Positions 26,401 through 33,001 of a stretch of DNA of 36,242 nt are shown here, piece after piece (within the stretch, counting starts at the first letter, position 1; the number at the start of each line of letters is the position of its first letter). Made by a program: the position numbers and the translations under genes. Under the pieces are notes generated by a model. It was given only the letters and a program-made list of their open reading frames with translations. It was not told where the DNA came from and ran no database searches. This stretch comes from a virus. The stretch is from the IMG/VR virus record IMGVR_UViG_3300009420_000037, positions 1 through 36,242 of that record; one strand, given 5' to 3'.

Positions 26401-28225
26401 GGAACCACATAATTCTTCCTCCATTAGGTCCCCTCTCGCAATGAGGTAAGTCCTGGTAGGTAAAACCTTTTTTTCTTGATGTTCTCCATGATAAATTCTC
26501 TAATGAGAACATATATTTTTTAACCTTACTGGCTAATCCTTCCCCTATTAGATTTGTACTTTCATTACCTCTAATAGGTGCAATGTTTAAATTATAAGTA
26601 CTGTCTAATACTGAGTAAGAAAATCGTCTTCCACTATTAACTATTCCGTCACCTTTTTGTAGGTCGGCCATAGAAAAGTAAGGAGTGTCTTTAGTAAAAA
26701 CTCGACAATATTCTTGACCTACAATATCGCCTGCAATATCTTTATATGCTATTACTCTTGAACCTTTAGTTAATTCTCTAGTACCGTCATGAAAAACTTT
26801 AGATATTTGGTCTATCGCATTACCAACATGTTGTAATTTTCTAACACCAACAACATCATCCGCCGCGTTAATTAATTTTTGAGTATTATCTAATATTGAA
26901 CCCGTTGTGTACTCATAATTACCTGAACCATCAACAGATTGTGTCGCAGTAAAAGTATTTTGAACCCCTTGTTCGTTCCAATCTGTGTCAATGGTACCAT
27001 AAAACTCAGCCCCTTTACCAACTTTTTGTCCTGCTCTTTCTTGATATTTAGGTGATACCCACGTAAACCCACCTTGTAACCCACCACTATCGTATGTTGA
27101 AGTTTGGTTTAGACCAAATTGATATATGTTATCCCTCTTTTCATTCTCATATATTTTTGCGATTTCATCATATCCATAAACCGGCGATTGAGTCTTATTA
27201 CCATCTCTATCTAACGGCAATGACTCAGCGGGGGCAACAATATCCCTCATTTCTTGTTGTGAACTACCTACATAATAATTTTGTTTAGGTACTTTAGTAA
27301 ATAAATCGGTTAAGAAATTTTTATTATAATCAGGAATATACCGATTTAATCTAAGTCCGTGAAATAGTCTTGACCGTTGACCCCCACCTGTGTTGTCCAA
27401 GAATATTTGCATCCCTGTTTTTTCAGTTGGTAGTTTTAATACACCTCTCTTATCAAATAGACCAGTAACTTGGTTAGCTATCTGATTTAAGTACATTTGT
27501 TTTGGTTCCGAACTAAAGTAATCTCCCGGTATCCATGAGTATGGTGAGTAAATTCCACTAATACGACTTATAAAGTCTAACCCTTTACCAATTAAACTTT
27601 TAGGTACTGAAATTTTCCAATCTCTCTCGATGACTGATTTGTTGCCTGTAACTATAGCTAATAAATCAAATGGGTCAGATAATGCGTCAATGGCATTTAC
27701 CCTACCTATTGTTTGTTGGTAGGTTTCTTCAGCGACTCTATATTGAAACTCAGTTTTAAGTGATTCCGCGGCTATTCTCGCTAAGTCTGAATCCTGAGAT
27801 AATGAACCATTATTTCCTTGTGGGTTTTGACTAGTTAATAGTGTGAATGGATTATATGATGAAGCAATAAATGTATTGTAAGGACTTTTACCAACCAATG
27901 CGGGTATTCCTTGTCCCATATCAAGGTTTATGGTATTACTAAAACTTGTAACTGAATTAATAAACGTAACATCTTCAATAGATTTAGGTAACCCAAAACC
28001 TCCTTCAGGACCATATTGGTTTTTAATATAGGCATAAGTACCCTCGCTTTGACCTATAACTTCAACCTCTTGGGTATCAATAACTGCTGCGTCATTAATA
28101 ATGATTTCACTTTGACCTGGCTGGCTAGCCGGTCTAAATCCATCACTATTGTATGGTTGTAAATTTTTAACTAATAACTTTTTTCTAAAGTTCTCAGTTG
28201 AATCAAATGATAACGGGCTCTGCAT
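23462..28225 (-). CDS. Large tail/baseplate protein with an OmpA-like domain
   Basis: A 1587-residue virion protein. Residues about 607-665 ('FPPYDMKVSEQNSVNWNTNE', 'GRPEPIYTYNNKTRQGSLSW') resemble tube-like/tube-initiator domains in other tail proteins. Residues about 790-935 carry an OmpA/MotB-like signature: 'VKILLQGSASAPNSTAYNKS' then 'LSSRRIDSVTKYM', matching the strand-loop-N-LSxRR-helix pattern, with Arg862/Arg863 at the conserved Arg site. The Asp of the usual GHTD loop is replaced. A Pro/Glu/Val linker follows (about 935-985). The C-terminal ~300 residues are helical with coiled-coil potential ('YEKVQNKTERELDRFSKRSS'). It could anchor the tail tube to the hub and contact peptidoglycan. 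ATG 19 bases after a TATTTAT motif; the next gene starts 2 bases after its stop. Confidence 0.8.
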   Translation of the reverse strand: MQSPLSFDSTENFRKKLLVKNLQPYNSDGFRPASQPGQSEIIINDAAVIDTQEVEVIGQSEGTYAYIKNQYGPEGGFGLPKSIEDVTFINSVTSFSNTINLDMGQGIPALVGKSPYNTFIASSYNPFTLLTSQNPQGNNGSLSQDSDLARIAAESLKTEFQYRVAEETYQQTIGRVNAIDALSDPFDLLAIVTGNKSVIERDWKISVPKSLIGKGLDFISRISGIYSPYSWIPGDYFSSEPKQMYLNQIANQVTGLFDKRGVLKLPTEKTGMQIFLDNTGGGQRSRLFHGLRLNRYIPDYNKNFLTDLFTKVPKQNYYVGSSQQEMRDIVAPAESLPLDRDGNKTQSPVYGYDEIAKIYENEKRDNIYQFGLNQTSTYDSGGLQGGFTWVSPKYQERAGQKVGKGAEFYGTIDTDWNEQGVQNTFTATQSVDGSGNYEYTTGSILDNTQKLINAADDVVGVRKLQHVGNAIDQISKVFHDGTRELTKGSRVIAYKDIAGDIVGQEYCRVFTKDTPYFSMADLQKGDGIVNSGRRFSYSVLDSTYNLNIAPIRGNESTNLIGEGLASKVKKYMFSLENLSWRTSRKKGFTYQDLPHCERGPNGGRIMWFPPYDMKVSEQNSVNWNTNEFLGRPEPIYTYNNKTRQGSLSWKIVVDHPSILNAIVDKELANQSNNNKVTSIVDSFFAGCRKYDIYELALRYPQFTYSDIYEIIVNSPVAGEVKENFDIINPQVPGTEDPTIEEYEPKVTETSYDFAYYFHNDVPGPKDKNVTTTTETYQSTLKSYIALQQTYKNESSPENTVGVEEFYQENILTGATKGPLYKTQQFIRGVGEALNAGSTVKILLQGSASAPNSTAYNKSLSSRRIDSVTKYMLPLTPDGTTKTLQQWKDDGKFIIESVKSGEEITIGGVNCTADLSEADRTYSPQAMACRRVLFHSVVETPEPIQEVPVTDEVIVPPTVSNDVDQSTQEVPAIKQPERTEKQRQEVAKIIVRKLLTECDYFDLVKESSPMVYNGIKEKIKYFQPAFHSTTPEGLNSRLTFLHQCIRPGDTIPVIGDDGRPTEFNAKNTSFGAPPICILRIGDFYHTKIAINQLSITYEPLLFDLNPEGIGVQPMIADVNLSFYFIGGQGLKEPVNRLQNALSFNYFANTEIYDDRAVVTEDRTELNQEIWEAIESTVPFGSDNRPTTTDIPTKGVTIGTIKTDVITTYPTTDISTLSGQTSFETIMATAIEDVQDYTSSITDSLNEVANKYSIDGLAYFTDERDYVDGNVLGYFTDGFTGTSTTTNLFGKPKEDELQTKINNLFDEIIMDVSNGNSPLLKNIQNKNFSNADIDLYKFNIMNLINETKTNYISDYMSVMSKVVNNQLSLVQTIDRINFVMTNTDGYASKARNVQQSLNATDKVDKTSKNVNNTYEEMQDDMITLGTDLQNYYNQIFTDNNKLVEKPFTSDYSFSVEYQSEGMYYARFMNAMYQKILNTKEIIIEKLLNDRLNGINKWVRYVNNIVDDLNKDYEKVQNKTERELDRFSKRSSVRKFNDYSPFTKEKERIFYYIDVPLANINTVKDGYFNNLYSGLNQGGKNSFNGKNTFN

Positions 28226-28244
28226 CTATATATATTCTTTTTAG

Positions 28245-28251
28245 ATAAATA
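28245..28251 (-). promoter_or_regulatory. TATTTAT leader motif upstream of the OmpA-domain gene
   Basis: Coding strand ACCATC-TATTTAT-CTAAAAAG, 19 bases before the ATG. The 97-base gap to the tape-measure-like gene contains nothing else I can support. Confidence 0.45.
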
Positions 28252-28322
28252 GATGGTAACATAATTTTGCGTAATCTAAACGAGTAGAATTATCTCAAGC
28301 CACCAACATTATTTTATAACGA

Positions 28323-30269
28323 TTAGGAGTTATAAGTTCCTAACGTATTATTTATTTGAGAATTAATCGTAGCCATTGCGGTTGGGTTATTAATTAGTAA
28401 GTTAGCTAACGCATCTTTATCTAATACTGAGTTGGTTGGTATCCCTTCAAGTGTGAGGTTAACTTGACCACTCACAGTTACATTAGAATTAGATGCCATC
28501 ATAGTTGTTGGTTCACCTATACTACTAGTGTTGGTATTAAGACTAGATATAGATGGATTACCTCTACCCCCAGTTTCGTTGTTAGTTGATGGATTACCTC
28601 TACCCCCAGTTTCTTGGTCAATTATCTGAGTGTTACCATCCAAACTAGAGTTTCGTCTACTTCCAGTTTCATTAGAATTCATTATGTTTTCATATCGTTC
28701 CATTAACTCGTCACTCATAGTGTCCCAACCTTCACTTAATCCTTCTACGATTTTAGCCGCATTAAATTTCTTCAATGCCTCCGCAAAGAATATGTCAGCA
28801 GCAGCATTAAATGTTCTTAATCCATCAGCAACAGATGAAGCCATTAATTTGGCGGTACTATCGAAATCTTTTAAACCCCCTTGTAATTGGGTTTCAAGCA
28901 TTCCCGCACCATCAATTACTGTCTGATTCATTTCAAACCCACCTTTTTTGTCTTCGGTCATAAATGCATCGGTAATTAATTTTTGGGCTTCCATAGCTTT
29001 TTCCGCGAAATTATCAAAACCCCCACTTTTAACTAGATTCATTGTAGTTAACTGTATTAAAGCCTTCTGAGCTGCCTCAATTTGGTTAAGATAACCCATA
29101 GATTCCTTAGCCACCTCAATTTCTGACATGTTATTAACATCCATCATATCGCCTAATTTTTCATAATCACCTGCAACTAATTGATTAAATCCTTCACCAA
29201 TTTTTTTAACCGTACCGTCTGGCATAGTTATTTCTAAATTACCATTAGCCCCAATTTTACCCATATTAGCGATTAGTTCTTTTTGCTCTTCAGGTACAGT
29301 ATTAAAATTATCTAATATTTTTAACTTTTCAGTCTTTTGAGCCGCTTTCATACCCATCTCCGCAAACTCTTGATATCCCATTCCCGCTAATTTTGCCGCT
29401 TCTCTAAGACGGTACATCTCAGTAACAGGTATATCAAACTCCCCTGACTCCTTATTAAATGAAACTGCCCCCGCTGCCATATCAACAAGACTATCTTGTA
29501 GTCCCGCCATATCTGTTTGAGCCATATTTAATAATGCGAATGGGTCCCCTAATTTACTAATTGACCCCCCTAACATTTGGAACCCCGCTGCGGTTTCAAT
29601 CGCTTTTTCTGGTGACATTAGTTCATCAGCAAAACTAACCGTCTTACTCATATCAATTCTTAAGGCTTGTGCTTGAGCAACCATTTTAGAAAGACCTGTG
29701 ACACCGTCTTTAAAGTTATATGTAACCATTAACTTTAAATTCTTGTTAACCTCACCCATAAATGCGGAAACGTTTAAACCATAAGACCTTGCTTTATCAG
29801 TCATTTCTCCCATCATAACAAGTGTTTGGTCTGTGGTGTAACCTAAGGTATCGAATGAAGTTGCCATAGTAGCTAAATCGGTTGCCGTCATATTAGCGGT
29901 CATACCTAACGCTTGAAATCCTGTTATTTGTGAATCCGTGAGAAATGTATTTCTCATCATTGAATTATTTATCGCTGCAAATAATTCTATATTTTTTTCA
30001 GCACTAACACCAATTTGAACAGTGCTTTTAGCTGACTCAGCCATAACTTTTTGAACATCATTACTTACCGCTCTAGTTTGCCCTAAATTTTCTCGAACGG
30101 CATTTGCGGTCTTAGTTTGAATTGCCGCGGCGTCATTAATTAAAGAACCAACATTCGTGATACTTTTTCTTAACTTATCAACAAAACTTGTAAGTGCAAT
30201 ATCGGCTAATGTAATATTAACGCCAATATCTTTAACTTCCTTAGCTACTCCGTCTGTATTTAAAAACAT
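28323..30269 (-). CDS. Tape-measure-like tail protein
   Basis: A 648-residue, Ala/Met/Asn-rich, almost entirely helical protein ('IALTSFVDKLRKSITNVGSL', 'NAVRENLGQTRAVSNDVQKV', 'QALGMTANMTATDLATMATS') consistent with a tail tape measure. Length fits: T4 gp29 is 590 residues for a tail of about 100 nm. The C-terminal 120 residues change character: Ser/Thr/Gly/Asn-rich with three repeats of ETGxRxNxS type and a beta-like end ('VTVSGQVNLTLEGIPTNSVL'). There is no strong membrane helix, unlike many siphovirus tape measures. It directly follows the gp26/gp51 pair, the position where tail assembly chaperones precede the tape measure. ATG at 30269; a weak AAGG one base before it is too close to act as a Shine-Dalgarno. 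Confidence 0.78.
   Translation of the reverse strand: MFLNTDGVAKEVKDIGVNITLADIALTSFVDKLRKSITNVGSLINDAAAIQTKTANAVRENLGQTRAVSNDVQKVMAESAKSTVQIGVSAEKNIELFAAINNSMMRNTFLTDSQITGFQALGMTANMTATDLATMATSFDTLGYTTDQTLVMMGEMTDKARSYGLNVSAFMGEVNKNLKLMVTYNFKDGVTGLSKMVAQAQALRIDMSKTVSFADELMSPEKAIETAAGFQMLGGSISKLGDPFALLNMAQTDMAGLQDSLVDMAAGAVSFNKESGEFDIPVTEMYRLREAAKLAGMGYQEFAEMGMKAAQKTEKLKILDNFNTVPEEQKELIANMGKIGANGNLEITMPDGTVKKIGEGFNQLVAGDYEKLGDMMDVNNMSEIEVAKESMGYLNQIEAAQKALIQLTTMNLVKSGGFDNFAEKAMEAQKLITDAFMTEDKKGGFEMNQTVIDGAGMLETQLQGGLKDFDSTAKLMASSVADGLRTFNAAADIFFAEALKKFNAAKIVEGLSEGWDTMSDELMERYENIMNSNETGSRRNSSLDGNTQIIDQETGGRGNPSTNNETGGRGNPSISSLNTNTSSIGEPTTMMASNSNVTVSGQVNLTLEGIPTNSVLDKDALANLLINNPTAMATINSQINNTLGTYNS
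28552..28613 (-). repeat. 26-base direct repeat in the tape-measure gene
   Basis: Two exact 26-base copies (28552-28577 and 28588-28613), period 36 bases, encoding ETGGRGNPS twice. A degenerate third copy encoding ETGSRRNSS lies at about 28645-28675. It is in frame and so expands or contracts the protein by whole units. Confidence 0.9.
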
Positions 30270-30283
30270 CCTTTTCTTTTATT

Positions 30284-30290
30284 ATAAATA
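30284..30290 (-). promoter_or_regulatory. TATTTAT leader motif upstream of the tape-measure-like gene
   Basis: Coding strand AACTAA-TATTTAT-AATAAAAG, 14 bases before the ATG. With the copy at 32985 it shares AACTA, TATTTATAATAAA, the best-conserved pair. Confidence 0.5.
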
Positions 30291-30294
30291 TTAG

Positions 30295-30501
30295 TTAACG
30301 AGATTTTTGCCTTTGTTTCTCTATTTGTTCATTTTTTTCTTGAAATTCGGTCGATAACTTATCAATAAAGAATTTTCTTTCGAATGTCGGCATAATAAGT
30401 AGGTCCGAGTAAGACATATTTACATGTTTACTTAGATAGTAGAACTCATCGAGCAGAACTTTTCTATAACTAGAAGAAAGGACGAAAAAACTCCGCCCCA
30501 A
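30295..30501 (-). CDS. gp51: gp51-like small tail assembly protein, probably expressed by frameshift or internal start
   Basis: An open frame of 68 codons whose conserved-looking core is 'KVLLDEFYYLSKHVNMSYSD' then 'LLIMPTFERKFFIDKLSTEF', ending in a basic/Gln-rich helix. The pattern of a short helix, MPxxERxxFID and a charged tail is like gp51 and other small chaperones that precede tape-measure genes. T4 gp51 catalyses hub assembly. The frame overlaps the last 32 bases of the gp26-like gene, in the +1 frame. The only upstream initiator is a TTG at 30501; the first ATG is at 30417 (Met29), which would remove part of the conserved helix. Neither has a Shine-Dalgarno. A +1 frameshift from gp26 at 30484 would give a 307-residue fusion. 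Confidence 0.72.
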   Translation of the reverse strand: MGRSFFVLSSSYRKVLLDEFYYLSKHVNMSYSDLLIMPTFERKFFIDKLSTEFQEKNEQIEKQRQKSR

Positions 30502-31219
30502 AAGTGATACGCATATTCACTTTTTCTCCTGACGGGGCTGTAGTAGTTCTATTAAGGTCCAATTTAGGTTCACAATCTGACATTGTGTTCCTAATAAACT
30601 TTGAATCCATAATAGGTAGCGTACTTATAAAGGTTGATATTTTTTCTCTGTTTTCATCACCATCGATAGACATAATGTGTTTTTCTAATCTTTTAGTGAC
30701 AAGTGGTACAGTTACTCCATTGGGGTATGAGTCGGGTAATGCAGATAATTCATTAGTGTCCTGAACATTTAAAAGTCTACATTTTACATTAACGCCCGAT
30801 TTAGGTAGGTTAAATTCAAATAACCCTTTTTCGTTTGGTGTTATTTTAGCTTTTATAATATTTAATTCATCTAAAGCGATTGTCGTCTCAAAATCTTTCC
30901 CTGTTTTAGGGTCTTTTAATTTAAAATTATAATCTGAGCCGAAAGCGGTATTTCTTAAAAAGATTAAGATAGCTTCCGCATCGCCGTCAAGTAATTCATT
31001 TACGTTAAAATCTGGCTCATAAATTTTATTCTTCAGTAATGTCATCACTAAATTGTTATTCCCTGCGTTTGATAATAATATATTTTCATCTTGAGCAGTT
31101 AAATAACCCACCTTAAGAGATTTTTTCTTACTTGTGTAGAATAAACCTTGTGATGGTAATGGTACCACATCATGTGGTAAGTCCATATTCATTTCTCCGT
31201 ATTGTTTTCCTTGGTCCAT
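30470..31219 (-). CDS. gp26: Baseplate hub assembly protein, gp26-like (T4 baseplate family)
   Basis: A 249-residue protein of the T4 gp26-like baseplate family. Typical segments: the N-terminal 'VVPLPSQGLFY' (PLPS-G-xFY), 'VGYLTAQDENIL', 'GDAEAILIFLRNTAFGSDY', and the C-terminal region ending 'RITFGAEFFRPFF'. The pattern of 'LPSkG..Y..g..i.ir.lt..de..l' is common to T4-like phages. In T4, gp26 is needed for the hub assembly pathway; its exact role is poorly defined, and a chaperone role is suggested here by the gp51-like overlap and the tape measure next door. It follows the tube gene terminator by 12 bases. The C-terminal codons contain the UUU-CGU site described separately. Confidence 0.88.
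   Translation of the reverse strand: MDQGKQYGEMNMDLPHDVVPLPSQGLFYTSKKKSLKVGYLTAQDENILLSNAGNNNLVMTLLKNKIYEPDFNVNELLDGDAEAILIFLRNTAFGSDYNFKLKDPKTGKDFETTIALDELNIIKAKITPNEKGLFEFNLPKSGVNVKCRLLNVQDTNELSALPDSYPNGVTVPLVTKRLEKHIMSIDGDENREKISTFISTLPIMDSKFIRNTMSDCEPKLDLNRTTTAPSGEKVNMRITFGAEFFRPFF
30484..30490 (-). other. Candidate +1 programmed ribosomal frameshift site
   Basis: In the gp26 frame the codons are GAG TTT TTT CGT CCT. A ribosome with tRNA-Phe on the second TTT (30487-30485) can re-pair on TTC one base forward and continue as GTC in the gp51 frame. UUU-CGU-C is the core of the characterised influenza A PA-X +1 frameshift site. The product would be gp26 residues 1-245 joined to the gp51 frame from Val7. 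No measurement supports it here. Confidence 0.45.
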
Positions 31220-31237
31220 AATTGTTTATTAAAATAA

Positions 31238-31271
31238 AAAACCATAGAAGTTCAATGACCTCTATGGTTTT
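31238..31271 (-). terminator. Intrinsic terminator after the tail tube gene
   Basis: An 11-bp stem (31238-31248 and 31261-31271) around a 12-base loop, with a CCATAGA/TCTATGG core, followed on the coding strand by T-rich sequence (five T, A, four T). It lies 42 bases after the gp19 stop and 18 bases before the gp26 ATG. A TATATTTAA element, a variant of the leader motif, directly abuts its upstream side. Confidence 0.85.
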
Positions 31272-31313
31272 AAATATACTATTGATTGTTTTATTATCAA
31301 CACTTGTTTTCTA

Positions 31314-31802
31314 TTAGTACACCAAAATACATCTATCAGGACGTAATGTTGCTGTAATTGTCGCTAACGCGTCGTCACTATAACCTAAACTGTCGAAATT
31401 AACGTCAGTTAAGAATGTCCCTTGTAATATCCATTTCTCAACTGCTACCCCTGTTGGGTCTAACATCTCTAAGTCTAAATCTTTCTTATAACCTGCTGCG
31501 TATCCCATACGACCTGTAACAGACTCTGAGTGTAGTCTAACCCACTCCATTAAAGCTTGTGAGGCTGATGGCCCGATTGGGTCACGGAAAGTAACGTTTA
31601 TTGTGTTCCAGGTAAATCTACCTGCCACGTAAGTGGATGTGTTTAGAAAAGGAATTTCTGTGGACCCGATTTGGATGTTAGGTCTTGATGTAGACTCAAC
31701 ATACCAAGAATTAATCCCCAATGAAGATGGGAAAGATAAGATAAATCTATTCTTTCTTTTTGGTTCATAAGGAACGGGCATTTTCATTAATAAGTCTGCC
31801 AT
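31314..31802 (-). CDS. gp19: Tail tube protein, gp19
   Basis: A 162-residue tail tube subunit; hexamers stack inside the sheath to form the DNA conduit. Family features: an N-terminal 'PVPYEPKRKNRFILSFPSSL' strand, 'SRPNIQIGSTEIPFLNTSTY' then 'WNTINVTFRDPIGPSASQAL', and the C-terminal 'WILQGTFLTDVNFDSLGYSD' with strand 'LATITATLRPDRCIL'. Length equals T4 gp19 (163). It sits after sheath and HAD genes rather than immediately after the sheath as in T4. It has its own leader motif 38 bases upstream and is closed by a terminator, consistent with a high-copy single-gene message. Confidence 0.96.
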   Translation of the reverse strand: MADLLMKMPVPYEPKRKNRFILSFPSSLGINSWYVESTSRPNIQIGSTEIPFLNTSTYVAGRFTWNTINVTFRDPIGPSASQALMEWVRLHSESVTGRMGYAAGYKKDLDLEMLDPTGVAVEKWILQGTFLTDVNFDSLGYSDDALATITATLRPDRCILVY

Positions 31803-31840
31803 TGTATTTTGGTTTTATATTTCTTTTAGTTTATTTAATT

Positions 31841-31847
31841 ATAAATA
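31841..31847 (-). promoter_or_regulatory. TATTTAT leader motif upstream of tail tube
   Basis: Coding strand AACTGGA-TATTTAT-AATTAAATAAAC, 38 bases before the gp19 ATG, in the 122-base gap after the HAD gene. The rest of the gap is A/T-rich with no gene. Confidence 0.5.
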
Positions 31848-31924
31848 TCCAGTTTAAAAGTTTTTCTATTTACTTTTATTTTTTTTTCAGTAATCTACTA
31901 GAGCAAATAAAATAATAATAATTA

Positions 31925-32776
31925 TTATACTTCTTTTTTATTTCCTCCTTTAGTTAAATATGTTTTAACTGGTTTATCTTTATATTCTTTATTTAAAAAG
32001 GCTTTAATTTTTTCTACATTGCCTGGGTCGTCATCAGAAAACCCAATCATTGGTACAAAATTATTTTTTATATCATTTTTAAGAAAGGCTTCTTTACCAA
32101 TTTTCTTACTTATATCTCTAACATAAGAGATAAATTCACGTAAAGCTTTAATCTTCCCTTCTTCAGGGTCAGCAGCATCACCTTCACCGTAAGTTACGGG
32201 GTAATACCTATTAAGGTCCAAATAGTCGTTAATCATACCGAAGTAATTTTCTCTGTCGTCACCCGTAATATTACGATATTTTTTAAGGTTGTCAATTAAA
32301 GATTCCTTACTAATACCATTATGGTCAGTAACTATCATATTATAAATAGCTTCACGTAAAACTGAAGGTGTGTGACCTCTAGCGGTGATTATTGAAAAAA
32401 TGGAACCCCCATTTATCGCTTCAACAAAATCACCCCATGATGGACCTGGTTTAGCTAACATAGAATCAATTATAAATGCGCTATCACCTTGTATACCGAA
32501 ATTTTTATAAGGGTCCTTAGAGTATCCCACAATCATCTTACCGTTGTATTCAAAAGGCTCTTTACCTATCATACTTCGATAATCTGCAAAATCTTCAGTA
32601 GACATACCTACCTCTTCATCATTGTCAGTTAATACTAAAATTTGGGTAGGCATGGTGGCGATGTTATCGTCCCAGTCGAATGCATAATATTTTAAGTCTG
32701 GATTACCTTCAGGGTCAAACCCTTCACATAGTAACCTTTCGTTAAAAAATTCCCTTATGACTCCCTTTAAACTCAT
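31925..32776 (-). CDS. HAD-superfamily phosphatase-like protein inside the tail cluster
   Basis: A 283-residue protein with HAD hydrolase motifs. Motif I is 'YYAFDWDDNIATM' with Asp34 and Asp36 at the nucleophile and acid/base positions; motif II is 'IFSIITARGHT' with the Thr; a Lys-containing helical region lies between; motif IV is 'MIGFSDDDPGNVEKI' with acidic residues for Mg. The cap insertion is the region around 60-105. The first ~28 residues ('VIREFFNERLLCEG') are an amphipathic head. The substrate is unknown; phosphoprotein, nucleotide or polynucleotide 3' phosphatase are all possible. Its ATG overlaps the stop of the 49-residue ORF (TAATG), showing coupling. Its placement between sheath and tube is unusual and suggests late expression, possibly packaged in the virion. 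Confidence 0.85.
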   Translation of the reverse strand: MSLKGVIREFFNERLLCEGFDPEGNPDLKYYAFDWDDNIATMPTQILVLTDNDEEVGMSTEDFADYRSMIGKEPFEYNGKMIVGYSKDPYKNFGIQGDSAFIIDSMLAKPGPSWGDFVEAINGGSIFSIITARGHTPSVLREAIYNMIVTDHNGISKESLIDNLKKYRNITGDDRENYFGMINDYLDLNRYYPVTYGEGDAADPEEGKIKALREFISYVRDISKKIGKEAFLKNDIKNNFVPMIGFSDDDPGNVEKIKAFLNKEYKDKPVKTYLTKGGNKKEV

Positions 32777-32925
32777 TATCTATTTGGTTTCTTATTAATT
32801 TTCTCTATTAATCTTTCTAGTTGAGTTTCAGAAATAACAATATTCTGAGGTTTTTCTGAGAAAGACTTACTACCGTTAGACTTTACGTCTAAAGCTTCGT
32901 TAAGTATTTTTTTCTTAAATTCCAT
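32776..32925 (-). CDS. Small 49-residue protein translationally coupled to the HAD gene
   Basis: An ORF of 49 codons, ATG at 32925, TAA at 32778-32776 sharing its last A with the next ATG (TAATG). The protein is basic and helical: a Lys-rich N-terminus ('EFKKKILNEALDV'), then 'QNIVISETQLERLIEKINKK'. The ISETQLERLIEKI stretch is strongly amphipathic. It is the first ORF after the sheath hairpin and has no other competing frame, and the exact junction with the HAD gene argues that it is translated. Function unknown; a leader peptide that governs HAD translation or a tiny accessory protein are both possible. Confidence 0.78.
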   Translation of the reverse strand: MEFKKKILNEALDVKSNGSKSFSEKPQNIVISETQLERLIEKINKKPNR

Positions 32926-32954
32926 TTTATTTTTATTTAAACTTTTAATTGGCT

Positions 32955-32980
32955 AAGAAGGGAGAATTAACTCCCCTCTT
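32955..32980 (-). terminator. Hairpin after the sheath gene, probable weak terminator
   Basis: On the coding strand a 10-bp stem (one G-U pair) with GGGAG/CTCCC core and 6-base loop. The 3' arm ends CTTCTT but no long U-tract follows. It lies 21 bases after the sheath stop. The G-U pair would be an A-C mismatch on the other strand, so the structure favours minus-strand RNA. It may attenuate rather than stop read-through. Confidence 0.65.
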
Positions 32981-32984
32981 TATT

Positions 32985-32991
32985 ATAAATA
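32985..32991 (-). promoter_or_regulatory. TATTTAT motif between sheath stop and hairpin
   Basis: Coding strand AACTA-TATTTAT-AATAAAG, 59 bases before the 49-residue ORF. Because the hairpin lies between this motif and the gene, a transcript started here would carry the hairpin at its 5' end. Confidence 0.45.
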
Positions 32992-33001
32992 TAGTTAGTT
33001 A

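Noticed and set aside
28226-28322. 97-base gap searched for a small gene or tRNA
   Set aside because: No open frame of useful length, no cloverleaf pairing; only the leader motif is supported.
28552-28613. Short direct repeats considered as a CRISPR-like array
   Set aside because: Only two exact units, in frame within a coding region, encoding a protein repeat, and no spacers of regular unique sequence beyond 10 bases.
31803-31924. 122-base gap before the tail tube gene searched for a small ORF or terminator
   Set aside because: AT-rich without a stable GC-containing stem or a convincing ORF; only the leader motif is supported.
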